DNA of 64,000 bases, taken from contig NZ_AP022587.1 in assembly GCF_010731715.1 (NCBI RefSeq), positions 4,774,001 through 4,838,000 of the forward strand. Reading direction: 5' to 3'. The notes under the pieces were generated by a model that saw only the letters and a list, made by a program, of their open reading frames with translations, ran no database searches and was not told where the DNA came from. Below, in pieces: positions 53,152-63,261 of the stretch. Position numbers and translations under genes: made by a program. Position 1 is the stretch's first letter. Each line of letters starts with the position of its first letter. This DNA comes from Mycobacterium stomatepiae (GTDB taxonomy: Bacteria > Actinomycetota > Actinomycetes > Mycobacteriales > Mycobacteriaceae).

Positions 53152-53997
53152 ATGGCACTACGGGCTGCATATCCGCGATTGAGCCGCCAATTCGGAAAGC
53201 CGGCCGCCTCGTTGGGCCGGATCGGTGACCACACCCTGTTCTACGGCAAGGCGCTCGGCGCGATGCCCTTCGCCGCGGTTCACTACCGGCACGAAGTCAT
53301 TCGACTGATCGCCGAGATCAGCATGGGCGCGGGCACTTTGGCGATGATCGGTGGAACCGTGGTGATCGTCGGCTTCCTGACGCTGGCGGCCGGCGGCACG
53401 CTGGCCATTCAGGGTTACACCTCGCTGGGCAATATCGGCATCGAGGCGCTGACCGGCTTTCTGTCCGCGTTCATCAATGTGCGTATCGCGGCACCGGTGG
53501 TCGCCGGGATCGGCCTGGCGGCCACCTTCGGCGCCGGGGTGACCGCTCAACTGGGTGCCATGCGGATCAACGAAGAGATCGATGCGTTGGAGGCCATGGC
53601 CATTCGGCCGATTTCCTATCTGGTGAGCACCAGGATCCTAGCGGGCATGTTGGCGATCACGCCGTTGTACAGCGTCGCCGTCATCTTGTCGTTCGTGGCC
53701 AGCCAGTTCACCACGACGTTCTTGCTGGGTCAGTCGCAGGGTCTTTACCAGCACTACTTCAACACGTTCCTTAATCCGATCGACTTGTTGTGGTCGTTCT
53801 TGCAGGCCATCCTGATGGCGCTCACCACCCTACTAATCCACACCTACTACGGCTATTTCGCTTCGGGCGGGCCGGCCGGTGTGGGCAACGCGACCGGTAA
53901 CGCGGTACGCACGTCGCTCATCGTCGTTGTGTCGGTAACTCTGTTGGTTTCGCTATCGATTTACGGTACGAACGGCAACTTCAACTTGTCCGGTTAG
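53152..53997 (+). CDS. yrbEB: YrbE/MlaE-type permease B
   Basis: A 281-residue second permease with the motif EEIDALEAMAIRPISYLVSTR at about residues 141-161. It starts 6 bp after permease A. A conserved feature of the pair is the long N-terminal amphipathic part before the first membrane segment. It pairs with YrbEA as a heterodimer. Confidence 0.93.
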   Translation: MALRAAYPRLSRQFGKPAASLGRIGDHTLFYGKALGAMPFAAVHYRHEVIRLIAEISMGAGTLAMIGGTVVIVGFLTLAAGGTLAIQGYTSLGNIGIEALTGFLSAFINVRIAAPVVAGIGLAATFGAGVTAQLGAMRINEEIDALEAMAIRPISYLVSTRILAGMLAITPLYSVAVILSFVASQFTTTFLLGQSQGLYQHYFNTFLNPIDLLWSFLQAILMALTTLLIHTYYGYFASGGPAGVGNATGNAVRTSLIVVVSVTLLVSLSIYGTNGNFNLSG

Positions 53998-54008
53998 GAG
54001 GGGCAGAC

Positions 54009-55310
54009 GTGACAGACAAGTTCGGGCCGGGCCCCATACACGTGTCTGAAGCCGCCGGTGACGCGTCTCCTGTTGCCGCGTCACCGGGACGCCATTTTGG
54101 TGCTCAGTCCTACGTACGCCCGCTTGCGGGCCTGGCCACCGTGGCCGTCGTCGTCGTCATCTTCGCGTTTGCGGTGGGCCTCTTCCGTGGCTCGTTCACC
54201 GAATCCGTTCCGGTAACCGTGATTTCGGAACGCGCCGGGCTGGTCATGAATCCAGACGCGAAGGTCAAGTTGCGCGGCGTGCAGGTGGGCAAGGTTGCCT
54301 CGATCGAGCCACTCGCCGATGGCCAGGCGGCTATTCACCTGGCCATGGACCCGTCGCAGTTGCGCTTTATTCCCAGCAATGTGTTGGTCAACATCGCGTC
54401 ATCGACGGTGTTCGGCGCGAAGTCCATCCTGTTGGTCGACCCTGACCAACCCTCCGCGCAGCGGCTGCACAGCGGCCAGACTCTGCAGGGTCAGCACGTC
54501 ATGGTCGAAATCAACACGGTGTTCCAGCAATTGGTGTCGGTGCTGTCGCACATCGACCCGCCGAAGCTCAACGAGTCACTGGGCGCGCTGGCGCAAGCGT
54601 TCAGTGGGCGGGGCCCGCAGCTCGGCCAGTCGCTGAGCGACCTGGATTCGTTTCTCGCCAAGCTGGAGCCGAGCCTTCCGGCGTTCCGCCATGACCTTTC
54701 GGTCCTGCCGGCGGTGTCCAACGCGTATGCCGACGCGGCACCGGACCTGCTGAGGACCGCTTCCAACGCGACCCGCATCAGCAAGACGATTGTCGAGGAA
54801 CAGCACAACCTGGATGCATTGTTGATCAGCGCGATCGGCTTGGCCGATATCGGCAACGATGTGTTCTCGGCGAACCGCCAACCGTTGACGGACGTGATGC
54901 ACCTGCTGGTGCCGACCACCAATCTGACCAACGAATACAGCCCGGCGCTCACCTGTGCTCTCGGCGGGATGGTCAATATCTCGCACAGCGCGCCGTTGTC
55001 GGAGCCGAGCATCAACATCTCGGCGAGTCTTACGTTGGGCGCCGAACGTTATCGGTATCCGACTAACCTGCCGAAGGTTGCGGCGACGGGCGGCCCGCGC
55101 TGCGTGGGTTTGACGCCGGTAAGCGAACACGATGGTATGCGGATACCGTTCAACACGAACCCGCCGCAGTTGATTGCCGATACCGGCGCCAACGCGGTGG
55201 GTTACGGAAACCCGCAGGTGCTGCTCAACTTCGACGGGCTCAAGCAGCTGCTGTACGGCCCGATCGCCGGCCCGCCACGCAACCCGGCTCAGATCGGACA
55301 ACAGGGATGA
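54009..55310 (+). CDS. mceA: MceA-type lipid-transport protein
   Basis: A 433-residue Mce protein. An N-terminal membrane helix (about 39-58, VAVVVVIFAFAVGLF) is followed by the MCE domain (about 60-150, RAGLVMNPDAKVKLRGVQVG), then a helical region that forms the transport tube and a C-terminal tail. GTG 54009 has AGGAGGGG upstream. The six Mce proteins assemble as a periplasmic tunnel for hydrophobic substrates. It ends in an ATGA overlap with MceB. Confidence 0.93.
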   Translation: MTDKFGPGPIHVSEAAGDASPVAASPGRHFGAQSYVRPLAGLATVAVVVVIFAFAVGLFRGSFTESVPVTVISERAGLVMNPDAKVKLRGVQVGKVASIEPLADGQAAIHLAMDPSQLRFIPSNVLVNIASSTVFGAKSILLVDPDQPSAQRLHSGQTLQGQHVMVEINTVFQQLVSVLSHIDPPKLNESLGALAQAFSGRGPQLGQSLSDLDSFLAKLEPSLPAFRHDLSVLPAVSNAYADAAPDLLRTASNATRISKTIVEEQHNLDALLISAIGLADIGNDVFSANRQPLTDVMHLLVPTTNLTNEYSPALTCALGGMVNISHSAPLSEPSINISASLTLGAERYRYPTNLPKVAATGGPRCVGLTPVSEHDGMRIPFNTNPPQLIADTGANAVGYGNPQVLLNFDGLKQLLYGPIAGPPRNPAQIGQQG

Positions 55311-56329
55311 GTACGCGCGCAACGCTGATCAAGTTCGGCATCTTCGCGGTCGTAATGGCGATGCTGACCTCGTTCCTGTTCTTCATCTTCGGCCAGTACC
55401 GGACGGGCTCGACGAACGAGTATTCGGCGGTATTCACCGACGTGTCGCGCCTCAAGGTGGGGCAGTCGGTGCGGGTCGCCGGGATCCGGGTGGGAACGGT
55501 CAACAGCGTTTCGCTGCAGCCGGACAAGAAAGTTGTGGTGAAGTTCGACGTCGACCACAACATCGTGCTCACCGAGGGCACCAGGGCGGCGGTCCGCTAC
55601 CTCAACCTGGTGGGCGATCGCTATCTCGAGCTCATCGATGGCCCGGGTTCAAGCAAGCGCATGGCGGACGGCGCCCAGATTCCCGTCAACCGGACCGCGC
55701 CGGCGCTTGACCTCGACCTGCTGCTGGGCGGACTCAAACCGGTTACCCAGGGTCTGAACGCGCACGATGTCAACGCGCTGACCTCAGGGCTGTTGCAGGT
55801 CTTCCAGGGCCAGGGCGGGACTCTCGACTCGCTGTTCTCCAAGACGACATCGTTTTCAAATGCCTTGGCCGACAACGATCAAACCGTGCAACAACTGATC
55901 GACAATCTCAACATCGTGGTCGGCACGGTTGCCAAGGATGGAAAGCAGTTCGATGGCACCGTCGATCGGCTCGAGCAGCTGATCAGTGGGCTGGCAAACG
56001 ATCGAGACACGATCGGGTCCGCCATTGACGCCTTGGACCGGGGAACCACTTCGCTGGCGGATTTGCTGGCCAGCGCGCGACCGCCGTTGTCCGGCACCAT
56101 CGCTCAGCTGAATCGACTGGCGCCGATCCTCGACAATGACAGGGACCGCCTCGACACCGCAATTGGCAAGGCGCCCAAGAACTACCGCAAGCTGGTCCGA
56201 CTCGGCGTGAACGGCGCCACCGTTCCGTATTACCTCTGCCAGTTCGGGATCCGCGGCACGGATCTTCAGGGTAAGACCGTGCGCGCCAATATCTACAGGT
56301 CAGACGCGGGAAGGTGCACGGAGCCCTAA
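55307..56329 (+). CDS. mceB: MceB-type lipid-transport protein
   Basis: A 340-residue Mce protein: a membrane helix at about 9-29, the MCE domain with SRLKVGQSVRVAGIRVG, and a helical barrel segment rich in Asp and Leu heptads. It is shorter than the other Mce chains, as is usual for MceB. Start overlaps MceA (ATGA) and the stop overlaps the MceC ATG by one base. Confidence 0.93.
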   Translation: MSTRATLIKFGIFAVVMAMLTSFLFFIFGQYRTGSTNEYSAVFTDVSRLKVGQSVRVAGIRVGTVNSVSLQPDKKVVVKFDVDHNIVLTEGTRAAVRYLNLVGDRYLELIDGPGSSKRMADGAQIPVNRTAPALDLDLLLGGLKPVTQGLNAHDVNALTSGLLQVFQGQGGTLDSLFSKTTSFSNALADNDQTVQQLIDNLNIVVGTVAKDGKQFDGTVDRLEQLISGLANDRDTIGSAIDALDRGTTSLADLLASARPPLSGTIAQLNRLAPILDNDRDRLDTAIGKAPKNYRKLVRLGVNGATVPYYLCQFGIRGTDLQGKTVRANIYRSDAGRCTEP

Positions 56330-57447
56330 TGCTGAAGTATCGCGGAGGCGGGCGAGTCAAGGCGGGATTCATCGGCGTCGCCCTGGCGGTGATGATCATC
56401 CTGGTGGGCCTATCGCCGGACCGGTTCGTTGCCTGGGCGACGATGGTCCGCTACCAGGCGCTGTTTACCGAAGCCGGCGGCATTGCGACGGGCAACCCCG
56501 TGATCGTTTCGGGGGTGAAGGTCGGAACGGTATCGGACGTGTCGCTGCGGCACGGCGATGCGCTGGTGACGTTCACGACGAAGGGCGACGTCCTGCTCGG
56601 GTCGGAGACCACCGCACACATCCGCACCGGCTCGCTGCTAGGCGAGCGGATGCTGACCCTGGAGTCCTCCGGTGGCGGCACGTTGCATCCGATGAGTCTG
56701 ATCCCGGTCTCGCGCACGTCCTCGCCGTACTCACTGACCGAAGCGGTCAGCGACTTCGCTTCGGACACCGCGGGAACCGACACCGCCTCACTGAATCAGT
56801 CGTTGGACACCCTGGCGTCGACACTCGACCAGATCGCGCCCCAGATGGGCCCGGCCTTCGACGCACTCACCCGGTTGTCACGCACCCTCAACAGTCGTAA
56901 TAGGAACCTGGGCGATCTCTTCAAGAGCGCGGGCGACGTCACCGGGATACTTTCCGAACGCAGCCAGCAGGTCAACAAGCTCATCCTGAACTCCGACTCT
57001 CTGCTGCAAGTACTGGTGGCCCGGCGACAAGAGATCGTGGACCTGCTGGCCAGCACGTCGACGGTGGCCAAGCAGTTGACGGCGTTGGTGCACGACAACG
57101 AAGCAACGTTGGCACCAACGCTGGAGAGGCTGAATCGGGTGACCGAGGTGCTGCAGAAAAACCGTGACAACATTGGCAAAGCGCTGCCGGGTCTCGCCAA
57201 ATTCCAGATCACCGTCGGTGAGGCCATCTCCAGCATGTATGCCTACTCGGCGTTCGTCCCGAACTTCCTTGTCCCACAACTCTTCCAGGAATTGTTCGAC
57301 TACCTGTGGGGCTTCCGCACCTTCGACACGGCCCGCGGTCCCGGCTTCCCGTCGCCGATACCTCGGGCGCTGACCCCCTGGCCGTACAACTCCATTCCGA
57401 TGTGCCCGACCTGCACGATGGGTGGCAGGATCGGAGGATCACAATGA
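56329..57447 (+). CDS. mceC: MceC-type lipid-transport protein
   Basis: A 372-residue Mce protein. A membrane helix at about 10-32 is followed by the MCE domain (ITVSG-like segment reads NPVIVSGVKVGTV) and a long helical part with repeated coiled-coil character. The end has a short Cys-containing tail (MCPTCTMGG). ATG 56329 is preferred over GTG 56314. It is coupled to MceD by an ATGA overlap. Confidence 0.92.
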   Translation: MLKYRGGGRVKAGFIGVALAVMIILVGLSPDRFVAWATMVRYQALFTEAGGIATGNPVIVSGVKVGTVSDVSLRHGDALVTFTTKGDVLLGSETTAHIRTGSLLGERMLTLESSGGGTLHPMSLIPVSRTSSPYSLTEAVSDFASDTAGTDTASLNQSLDTLASTLDQIAPQMGPAFDALTRLSRTLNSRNRNLGDLFKSAGDVTGILSERSQQVNKLILNSDSLLQVLVARRQEIVDLLASTSTVAKQLTALVHDNEATLAPTLERLNRVTEVLQKNRDNIGKALPGLAKFQITVGEAISSMYAYSAFVPNFLVPQLFQELFDYLWGFRTFDTARGPGFPSPIPRALTPWPYNSIPMCPTCTMGGRIGGSQ

Positions 57448-58859
57448 TCTCCCGGATCCCCCGCAACAGGCTGACAACCGTCACGGCGGCTGTCTTGGTC
57501 GGGCTCATCGTTGCCGGCGTCGCAATGGTCGTCCGCAACACGTTCTTCGGTCCACGAACGATTACCGCCTACTTCGCCACCGCCACCGCCATCTATCCCC
57601 ATGACGAGGTGCGGGTATCCGGTGTCAAGGTCGGCAACATCAAATCCATTGAGCCGCAGGGCACCCGGGCTAGGTTGACCCTCGAGGTCGACCGCGACGT
57701 ACCCATTCCGGCGGACGCAAAGGCGATCATCGTCGCCCCGAACTTGGTGGCCGCCCGTTACGTTCAGCTGTCGCCGGCCTATCGGGATAAGGGGCCGGTG
57801 ATGCACGACGGGGCCGTCATCCCGGTCGAACGTACTGCGGTGCCGGTCGAATGGGACGAGGTCAAAACCCAGTTGATGCGGCTGGCAACGGATCTGGGAC
57901 CCAAGAGCGGAGTATCGGGCACATCGGTGGGTCGCTTCATCAACAGTGCCGCCGACGCTCTCGACGGCAACGGCGACAAGCTGCGGCAGACACTCGGGCA
58001 ACTGTCGGGGGTGGGCCGGATCCTCGCCAACGGCAGCGGCAACATCGTCGACATCATCAAGAACCTGCAGACCTTCATCGGCGCGCTGCGCGACAGCAAT
58101 GTCCAGCTCGTGCAGTTCAACGACCGCCTGGCGACGCTCACCAGCGTGGTCAATGACAGCAAATCCGACCTGGACGCGGCGCTGGCCGACCTGTCGACGG
58201 CGGTCGGCGAGGTGCAGCGATTCATCGCCGGGACTCGCAACCAGACCAGCGAGCAGATTTCCAGGCTGGCCGACGTCACACAGAACCTGGTCGATCACCG
58301 CATGAACCTGGAAAACATCCTGCACGCAGCACCGAACGCGTTCGGCAACTTCTTCAACGACTACAACGCCGACACCGGAACCATCGTGGGAGGGTTCGGG
58401 CTCATGAATATGGCGAATCCCACCTGGGGCGGTCAGGTTCTGGTGTCCGTGCCAGGCTGCGACCAAATCGGCGCCATCGAGAACGTCACCGCGGTCGAAT
58501 CGGGCAAGCTGTGCGCCCTGTTCCTCGGTCCCGGATTGCGGCTGCTCAACTTCAATAACTCGCCACTTCCCCTCAACCCAGTTCTCGCCAAGTCGATGGA
58601 CCCGTCCAAGATTCTCTACACCGAACAGCGGCTGGCGCCCGGGGGCGAGGGCCCGAAGCCGGGACCGCCCGAAATCCCGCCCGCGGTGTCGGCCTACACC
58701 GGCCTGCCGGGTGATCCGGTGGGACCGCCAGGGTCGGTGCCACTAGAGCGGATACCGGGTGCGGCGATGCCGCTGCCGCCCCCACCGTCGACACCGATGC
58801 CACCACCGCCACCGCCCGCGGCGGGCCTGCTGCTGCCAGCAGACGGGCCCCAGCAGTGA
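57444..58859 (+). CDS. mceD: MceD-type lipid-transport protein
   Basis: A 471-residue Mce protein with a membrane helix at about 9-29, the MCE domain with DEVRVSGVKVGNIKS, a helical region, and a proline-rich C-terminal tail of about 70 residues (PLPPPPSTPMPPPPPP). The tail is probably extended in the periplasm or cell wall. It overlaps MceE (GTGA). Confidence 0.93.
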   Translation: MISRIPRNRLTTVTAAVLVGLIVAGVAMVVRNTFFGPRTITAYFATATAIYPHDEVRVSGVKVGNIKSIEPQGTRARLTLEVDRDVPIPADAKAIIVAPNLVAARYVQLSPAYRDKGPVMHDGAVIPVERTAVPVEWDEVKTQLMRLATDLGPKSGVSGTSVGRFINSAADALDGNGDKLRQTLGQLSGVGRILANGSGNIVDIIKNLQTFIGALRDSNVQLVQFNDRLATLTSVVNDSKSDLDAALADLSTAVGEVQRFIAGTRNQTSEQISRLADVTQNLVDHRMNLENILHAAPNAFGNFFNDYNADTGTIVGGFGLMNMANPTWGGQVLVSVPGCDQIGAIENVTAVESGKLCALFLGPGLRLLNFNNSPLPLNPVLAKSMDPSKILYTEQRLAPGGEGPKPGPPEIPPAVSAYTGLPGDPVGPPGSVPLERIPGAAMPLPPPPSTPMPPPPPPAAGLLLPADGPQQ

Positions 58860-60148
58860 TCGCCGGGGCTGCGGTTCGGCGGGTGCTGACCGTCGGTTGT
58901 TGTGTGGTGTTGACCTCGACGGCCTGTGCATTCCACGGCCTGAATTCACTACCGTTGCCCGGTGCGGTCGGGCGCGGGCCGGGAGCCAACATCTTCCACG
59001 TCGAGCTGCCGAATGTTGGCACGATGGAATCGAATTCGCCGGTGATGATCAACGACGTCGTCGTCGGCAGTGTCGGTGAGATGCGGGTGCAAGGCTGGCA
59101 CGCCGACGTCGAGATCTCGGTCAAGCCCGACGTGGTGGTCCCAGCCAACGTGGTGGCCACCGTCGGCCAAACCAGCCTGCTGGGCTCGATGCATGTGGAG
59201 CTCAATACTCCGGTGGGCGAGTCGGGTAGCGGACAGCTGAAGCCGGGCGCCACCATCCCGCTGAGCCGCTCAACAGCCTACCCGTCGACCGAGCAGACAT
59301 TGTCGTCGTTGGGCGCGGTCGTCAACGGCGGCGGACTGGGTCAGATCGGGGAGGTCATCCATAACTTCTCGGCCTCGTTGTCCGGGCGTGAGGGTGCGGT
59401 GCGTGATCTGCTGACTCGCCTGGACACGTTCGTCGGGACCTTGGACGATCAGCGCGACAACATCGTCGACGCCATCCACGCGCTGAACCGGCTTGCCGGC
59501 ACCTTCGCTGACCAACGTGACGTCATCACTGAGGCGCTGAACAAGATTCCGCCGGCACTCGATGTGTTGGTCAAGGAGCGGCCGCGCCTGACCGAGGCCC
59601 TGGATCATCTTCGCGCGTTCAGCAATACGGCCAACAGGTTGGTCAACGACGCTCAGGCGGACCTGGTGAAGAACCTGCAGAACCTGGAGCCGACCATCAA
59701 GGCGCTTGCCGATGTCGGACCGGAGTTCGGCGCGGCCATCGCGGCGTCGTTCGTGTTCCCGTTCAGCCAGAACTTCGTCGACCGCGCGGTCCGGGGCGAC
59801 TATTTCAACCTGCACTTCGACTTCGACTTGACGATTCCACGGCTCAAGAAGGGTCTGCTGCTGGGGACCCATTGGGGACAGCTGGACATGCCCGTGCCAC
59901 CGGTGCCCGGCGACCCGTATCGCATGAACTACACCCTCGGTCCGCTACATAACCCGCTGAGGCCACCGTGGGTCGACCCCAACGCGTTGCCGCTGCCGCC
60001 ACCCCCGCCGGGTGCCGTGCCGTCACCGGGGGTGGGGAACTATGGACCGCTACCCGGGCCTGCGCCGGGTCCGGTTCCGGCGCCTGATGCCGTTCTTGGT
60101 CAAGCGCCACCGCCAGCAGAGGCACCTTCGATGGGAGCGGGTGGATAG
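58856..60148 (+). CDS. mceE: MceE-type lipoprotein
   Basis: A 430-residue Mce protein whose start is a lipoprotein signal: the lipobox LTSTAC puts the lipidated Cys at residue 24. The MCE domain and helical region follow, then a Pro-Gly-rich tail (PLPPPPPGAVPSPG). The E position is the lipoprotein subunit in mce operons, which fits. GTG 58856 is coupled to MceD. Confidence 0.93.
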   Translation: MIAGAAVRRVLTVGCCVVLTSTACAFHGLNSLPLPGAVGRGPGANIFHVELPNVGTMESNSPVMINDVVVGSVGEMRVQGWHADVEISVKPDVVVPANVVATVGQTSLLGSMHVELNTPVGESGSGQLKPGATIPLSRSTAYPSTEQTLSSLGAVVNGGGLGQIGEVIHNFSASLSGREGAVRDLLTRLDTFVGTLDDQRDNIVDAIHALNRLAGTFADQRDVITEALNKIPPALDVLVKERPRLTEALDHLRAFSNTANRLVNDAQADLVKNLQNLEPTIKALADVGPEFGAAIAASFVFPFSQNFVDRAVRGDYFNLHFDFDLTIPRLKKGLLLGTHWGQLDMPVPPVPGDPYRMNYTLGPLHNPLRPPWVDPNALPLPPPPPGAVPSPGVGNYGPLPGPAPGPVPAPDAVLGQAPPPAEAPSMGAGG

Positions 60149-61894
60149 ATGCTGACGCGCTTCGTTCGGATCCAGCTGGCGATCTTCATGATCGTCGGGA
60201 CCATTGGCGTGATCGCGATGGTTCTCTTCTACATCCAAGCGCCGACCCTGCTGGGCATCGGCCGGATGACGGTGACGCTGGAGTTGCCCGCCACCGGCGG
60301 TCTGTACCAATTTTCCAACGTGACCTACCGTGGGGTTCAGCTCGGCAAGGTCACCTCGGTGGGGCTGACGCCGACAGGCGCGAAAGCGACACTGTCGCTT
60401 AGCACTTCACCTAAAGTGCCCGCGGACCTGACGGCGCAGGTGCTCAGTGTCTCCGCGGTGGGTGAACAGTACGTGGACTTGCGGCCCAAGACCGACTCGG
60501 CGCCCTACCTGCACGACGGCTCGGTAATCTCCATGCGCGACACGACGATTCCGCAGGCGGTCGCCCCGATGCTCGAACAGCTCAATGCGTTGGTTGGCAG
60601 CATTCCGAAGGAAAAGCTCGGCCAATTGCTCGACGAGACCTTCCAGGGATTCAACGGTGCCGGTTACGACTTGGGATCACTCATAGATTCCTCGAAGATA
60701 CTCGCTCGCGACTCGAACGCCATCGTCGATCGCACCAAAGCCCTCACCGAAGACAGCGGGCCGTTCCTGGATTCTCAGGCGAAAACCACCGATTCGATCA
60801 GGACATGGGCGCGCAGCTTCGCCGGCATCTCGGATGTGTTGGCGAACAACGATTCCCACTTCCGCACGCTGCTGGAAAATGGCCCCGGCGCGGCGGACGA
60901 AGCGTCCAGCCTTCTGCAGCAAATCAAACCGACGCTGCCGGTGTTATTGGCGAACCTGACCACCATTGGGCAGATCGGCGTCACGTATCACCCCTCGCTA
61001 GAACAGCTGCTGGTGTTGCTGCCGTCCGGGGTCGCCATCGAGCAGGCGGCTCAGGGTGAAAACCATCCCGACGGTAGGGCTTACGGTGACTTCGCAGCCA
61101 CAGTCGACGATCCGCCCATTTGCACCGTCGGTTTCATGCCTCCCAACACGTGGCGGTCCCCGGACGACCTGACCGACATCGACACGCCGGACGGATTATA
61201 TTGCAAACTGCCGCAGGATTCGCCGCTCTCGGTTCGAGGTGCCCGCAACTACCCGTGCATGGGCCACCCGGGCAAGCGCGCGCCCACCGTCGAAATCTGC
61301 AACAGCGACAAGCCTTACATGCCTTTGGCGATGCGCCAGCACACCCTCGGTCCCTACCCGCTGGATCCGAACCTGCTAGCTCAGGGCATACCACCCGATG
61401 ACCGGGTTACGTCCAACGACAGGATCTTTGGTCCGATCGAGGGCACGCCGTTGCCGCCGGGCGCGGTGCCGCGTGGCACACCTGCAGGACCCCGGGGAGA
61501 AAGTCCGCCATCGGGCACGGCTGGGGCCGCTGTTCCTCCCGTGCCGTCGTCGGGGCTACGGCTGGCGATCTCGCCAATGTCGGCTGACATTCCGGCTTTT
61601 GCGCCACTCGACGTCGCCGCACCGGGTGAGCTTCCGGCCCCCCCGCCAGCACCAGCGGCGGCGCCGGCACCGGAGCCCGCGCCCGCGCCGATGGATCAGG
61701 TCGACGGTCCACAGCCGCAGGCGGCGCCAAGTTCGTTCGGCGCCAACGCGTCTAAGCCTGCGCCGTCGGTCGTGGTGGCGAAGTACGATCCGCGCACTGG
61801 CCGCTATATCGGTCCGGACGGAAAGTTGTACCAGCAGTCGGATCTCGTTGCCTCGAAGGCGCCCAAGACGTGGAAGGACATGCTTCCCACCTGA
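60149..61894 (+). CDS. mceF: MceF-type lipid-transport protein
   Basis: A 581-residue Mce protein, the longest of the six. A membrane helix at about 9-30 is followed by the MCE domain (NVTYRGVQLGKVTSVG), the helical region, and a tail of about 150 residues rich in Pro and Ala that ends GRYIGPDGKLYQQSDL. ATG lies directly after the MceE stop. A hairpin terminator follows at 61895. Confidence 0.93.
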   Translation: MLTRFVRIQLAIFMIVGTIGVIAMVLFYIQAPTLLGIGRMTVTLELPATGGLYQFSNVTYRGVQLGKVTSVGLTPTGAKATLSLSTSPKVPADLTAQVLSVSAVGEQYVDLRPKTDSAPYLHDGSVISMRDTTIPQAVAPMLEQLNALVGSIPKEKLGQLLDETFQGFNGAGYDLGSLIDSSKILARDSNAIVDRTKALTEDSGPFLDSQAKTTDSIRTWARSFAGISDVLANNDSHFRTLLENGPGAADEASSLLQQIKPTLPVLLANLTTIGQIGVTYHPSLEQLLVLLPSGVAIEQAAQGENHPDGRAYGDFAATVDDPPICTVGFMPPNTWRSPDDLTDIDTPDGLYCKLPQDSPLSVRGARNYPCMGHPGKRAPTVEICNSDKPYMPLAMRQHTLGPYPLDPNLLAQGIPPDDRVTSNDRIFGPIEGTPLPPGAVPRGTPAGPRGESPPSGTAGAAVPPVPSSGLRLAISPMSADIPAFAPLDVAAPGELPAPPPAPAAAPAPEPAPAPMDQVDGPQPQAAPSSFGANASKPAPSVVVAKYDPRTGRYIGPDGKLYQQSDLVASKAPKTWKDMLPT

Positions 61895-61924
61895 TTTCAC
61901 GGTGAGCCGCCGCCGCCCGTGAAA
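61895..61924 (+). terminator. Terminator of the mce operon
   Basis: TTTCACGG and CCGTGAAA form a perfect 8-bp stem around a 14-nt loop, starting right after the MceF stop codon. No T-run follows on the plus strand. Confidence 0.6.
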
Positions 61925-61963
61925 CGGCCCGAGGAAACGGATTAAGAAGCTATGGCCGGCCGG

Positions 61964-62485
61964 TCAGGACAGGCGGTCTAAGCGCAGCGGCATCGTGATA
62001 TCTAGCCAATTGTTTTGCCCGCAGGCGCCGCTCGGGCCGACCGTCTTGTCCTTGCCCGAAAACACAGGCGACCCTAGATGATATCCACCATTCTCGTTCA
62101 CCGGGTAGAAAAAGAAAGCCTGCATTCCGGAGAACGCGGTGCCGTCTGCGCACCGCTCCCAGTTCGGCACTTCGTGTTTCACCTTCCACATCTCCCCATC
62201 GAGCATGTAGAGAGGCGCGCTCCATCCCTGGTCGCTCGTCACCGTGCCATGGCATTCCTGGGTCGAGACGCATGTCGAGGTGATAGTCCAGACTTGGTAG
62301 ACCGTCGGCTCACCGAAGTACTGATCATTTCTCTGGGCGTAGTCACCGATGGACGTGGCGCGGAATGTTCCGTTGAGTTCCACGTCTTCCTTGGTTATTG
62401 CGTGGGCCGTGGGTGCAGTCTCCAAACCACCGAATGCAATGGCGGCCATCAGCATTGCGGTGATGAGGGATTTAGTTGAACGCAT
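61964..62485 (-). CDS. Secreted protein of unknown function
   Basis: A 173-residue protein with a signal peptide (LITAMLMAAIAFGGLETAPT, cleavage after AHA). The mature domain has four Cys in a spacing like that of the secreted protein at 47500 (C-x7-C, then ERCADG and GACG) and many Trp and aromatic residues. ATG 62485 has GAGGAG at good spacing; the frame continues upstream without support. It may be co-transcribed with the Mam-type pair, and it converges on the mce operon. Confidence 0.75.
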   Translation of the reverse strand: MRSTKSLITAMLMAAIAFGGLETAPTAHAITKEDVELNGTFRATSIGDYAQRNDQYFGEPTVYQVWTITSTCVSTQECHGTVTSDQGWSAPLYMLDGEMWKVKHEVPNWERCADGTAFSGMQAFFFYPVNENGGYHLGSPVFSGKDKTVGPSGACGQNNWLDITMPLRLDRLS

Positions 62486-62616
62486 CAGGTGCTCCTCGAA
62501 GCGCATAATCCGGCAGTGCCTCTGGCAACTATTCCGCCATCGGTTGCTGCGTTCTCGACCGATGACGTTACACCGCCTTGCCCGACCAGGTAATGGTTGG
62601 ACAAGTTTTGCCACCC

Positions 62617-63261
62617 TTATCCCGCCGGATCGAATTTCGCGATCCGCCAAGAACCACTGACCTTGGTCAGTCTCACCAGGACCGCGCTCTGGGTCTTCGT
62701 GGGATCTTTCTTTTCCATGCTTGCCGTGGTCTGGTCGACGAAAACCAGCACGCCGGCCGAATCGGCATGCAATTCCATAACCGCGGCCCGAATCACCCTG
62801 GCGCTCGCCGTGAGATGTCCTTGCTTTGCCGTCGGCGCGACGACGTCGGCGGTGAATTTGTCGTAATACGCGAGGAACTCGCCGGTGAGATAGGGTCTCG
62901 CTCTCGCGAAATCGCTATCCAGATGGTCGTAGGAATAGGACAGCACCGCGACGGCACCGTCTGACGCGAACTGGATGGCCCGGTGTGCGGCCGCGTCGTC
63001 GACCTGCTGGTCCGGCCGGTACAGCATCAAGTACACACCGGTAGCGACTCCGACGAAAGCAACGACAACCGTTGCCGCGAGTATCGAACGCCACCTTGCC
63101 AAATACCAACGGGCCCAGCGCCGATTCGCTGCCAACCGGCGCCAGCGTGCCGATTCCTCACCGGCCGGTGGCTGTGACCGATCCTCGTCGGCGGGTGGAA
63201 TCTGCGTGCCGTCAGTTGGTGTTTCGGCGCTGTCGAGCGACGAACCACGCTTGACAGTCAT
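62617..63261 (-). CDS. Mce-associated membrane protein (Mam/Mas-like)
   Basis: A 214-residue single-pass protein: a polar N-terminus, a membrane helix (about 60-82, ILAATVVVAFVGVATGVYLML), and an exported domain with YRPDQQ, ASDGAVAVLSYSYDHLD and the ending GSWRIAKFDPAG. It is the paralogue of 45993. Start overlaps the previous stop (ATGA). Confidence 0.83.
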   Translation of the reverse strand: MTVKRGSSLDSAETPTDGTQIPPADEDRSQPPAGEESARWRRLAANRRWARWYLARWRSILAATVVVAFVGVATGVYLMLYRPDQQVDDAAAHRAIQFASDGAVAVLSYSYDHLDSDFARARPYLTGEFLAYYDKFTADVVAPTAKQGHLTASARVIRAAVMELHADSAGVLVFVDQTTASMEKKDPTKTQSAVLVRLTKVSGSWRIAKFDPAG

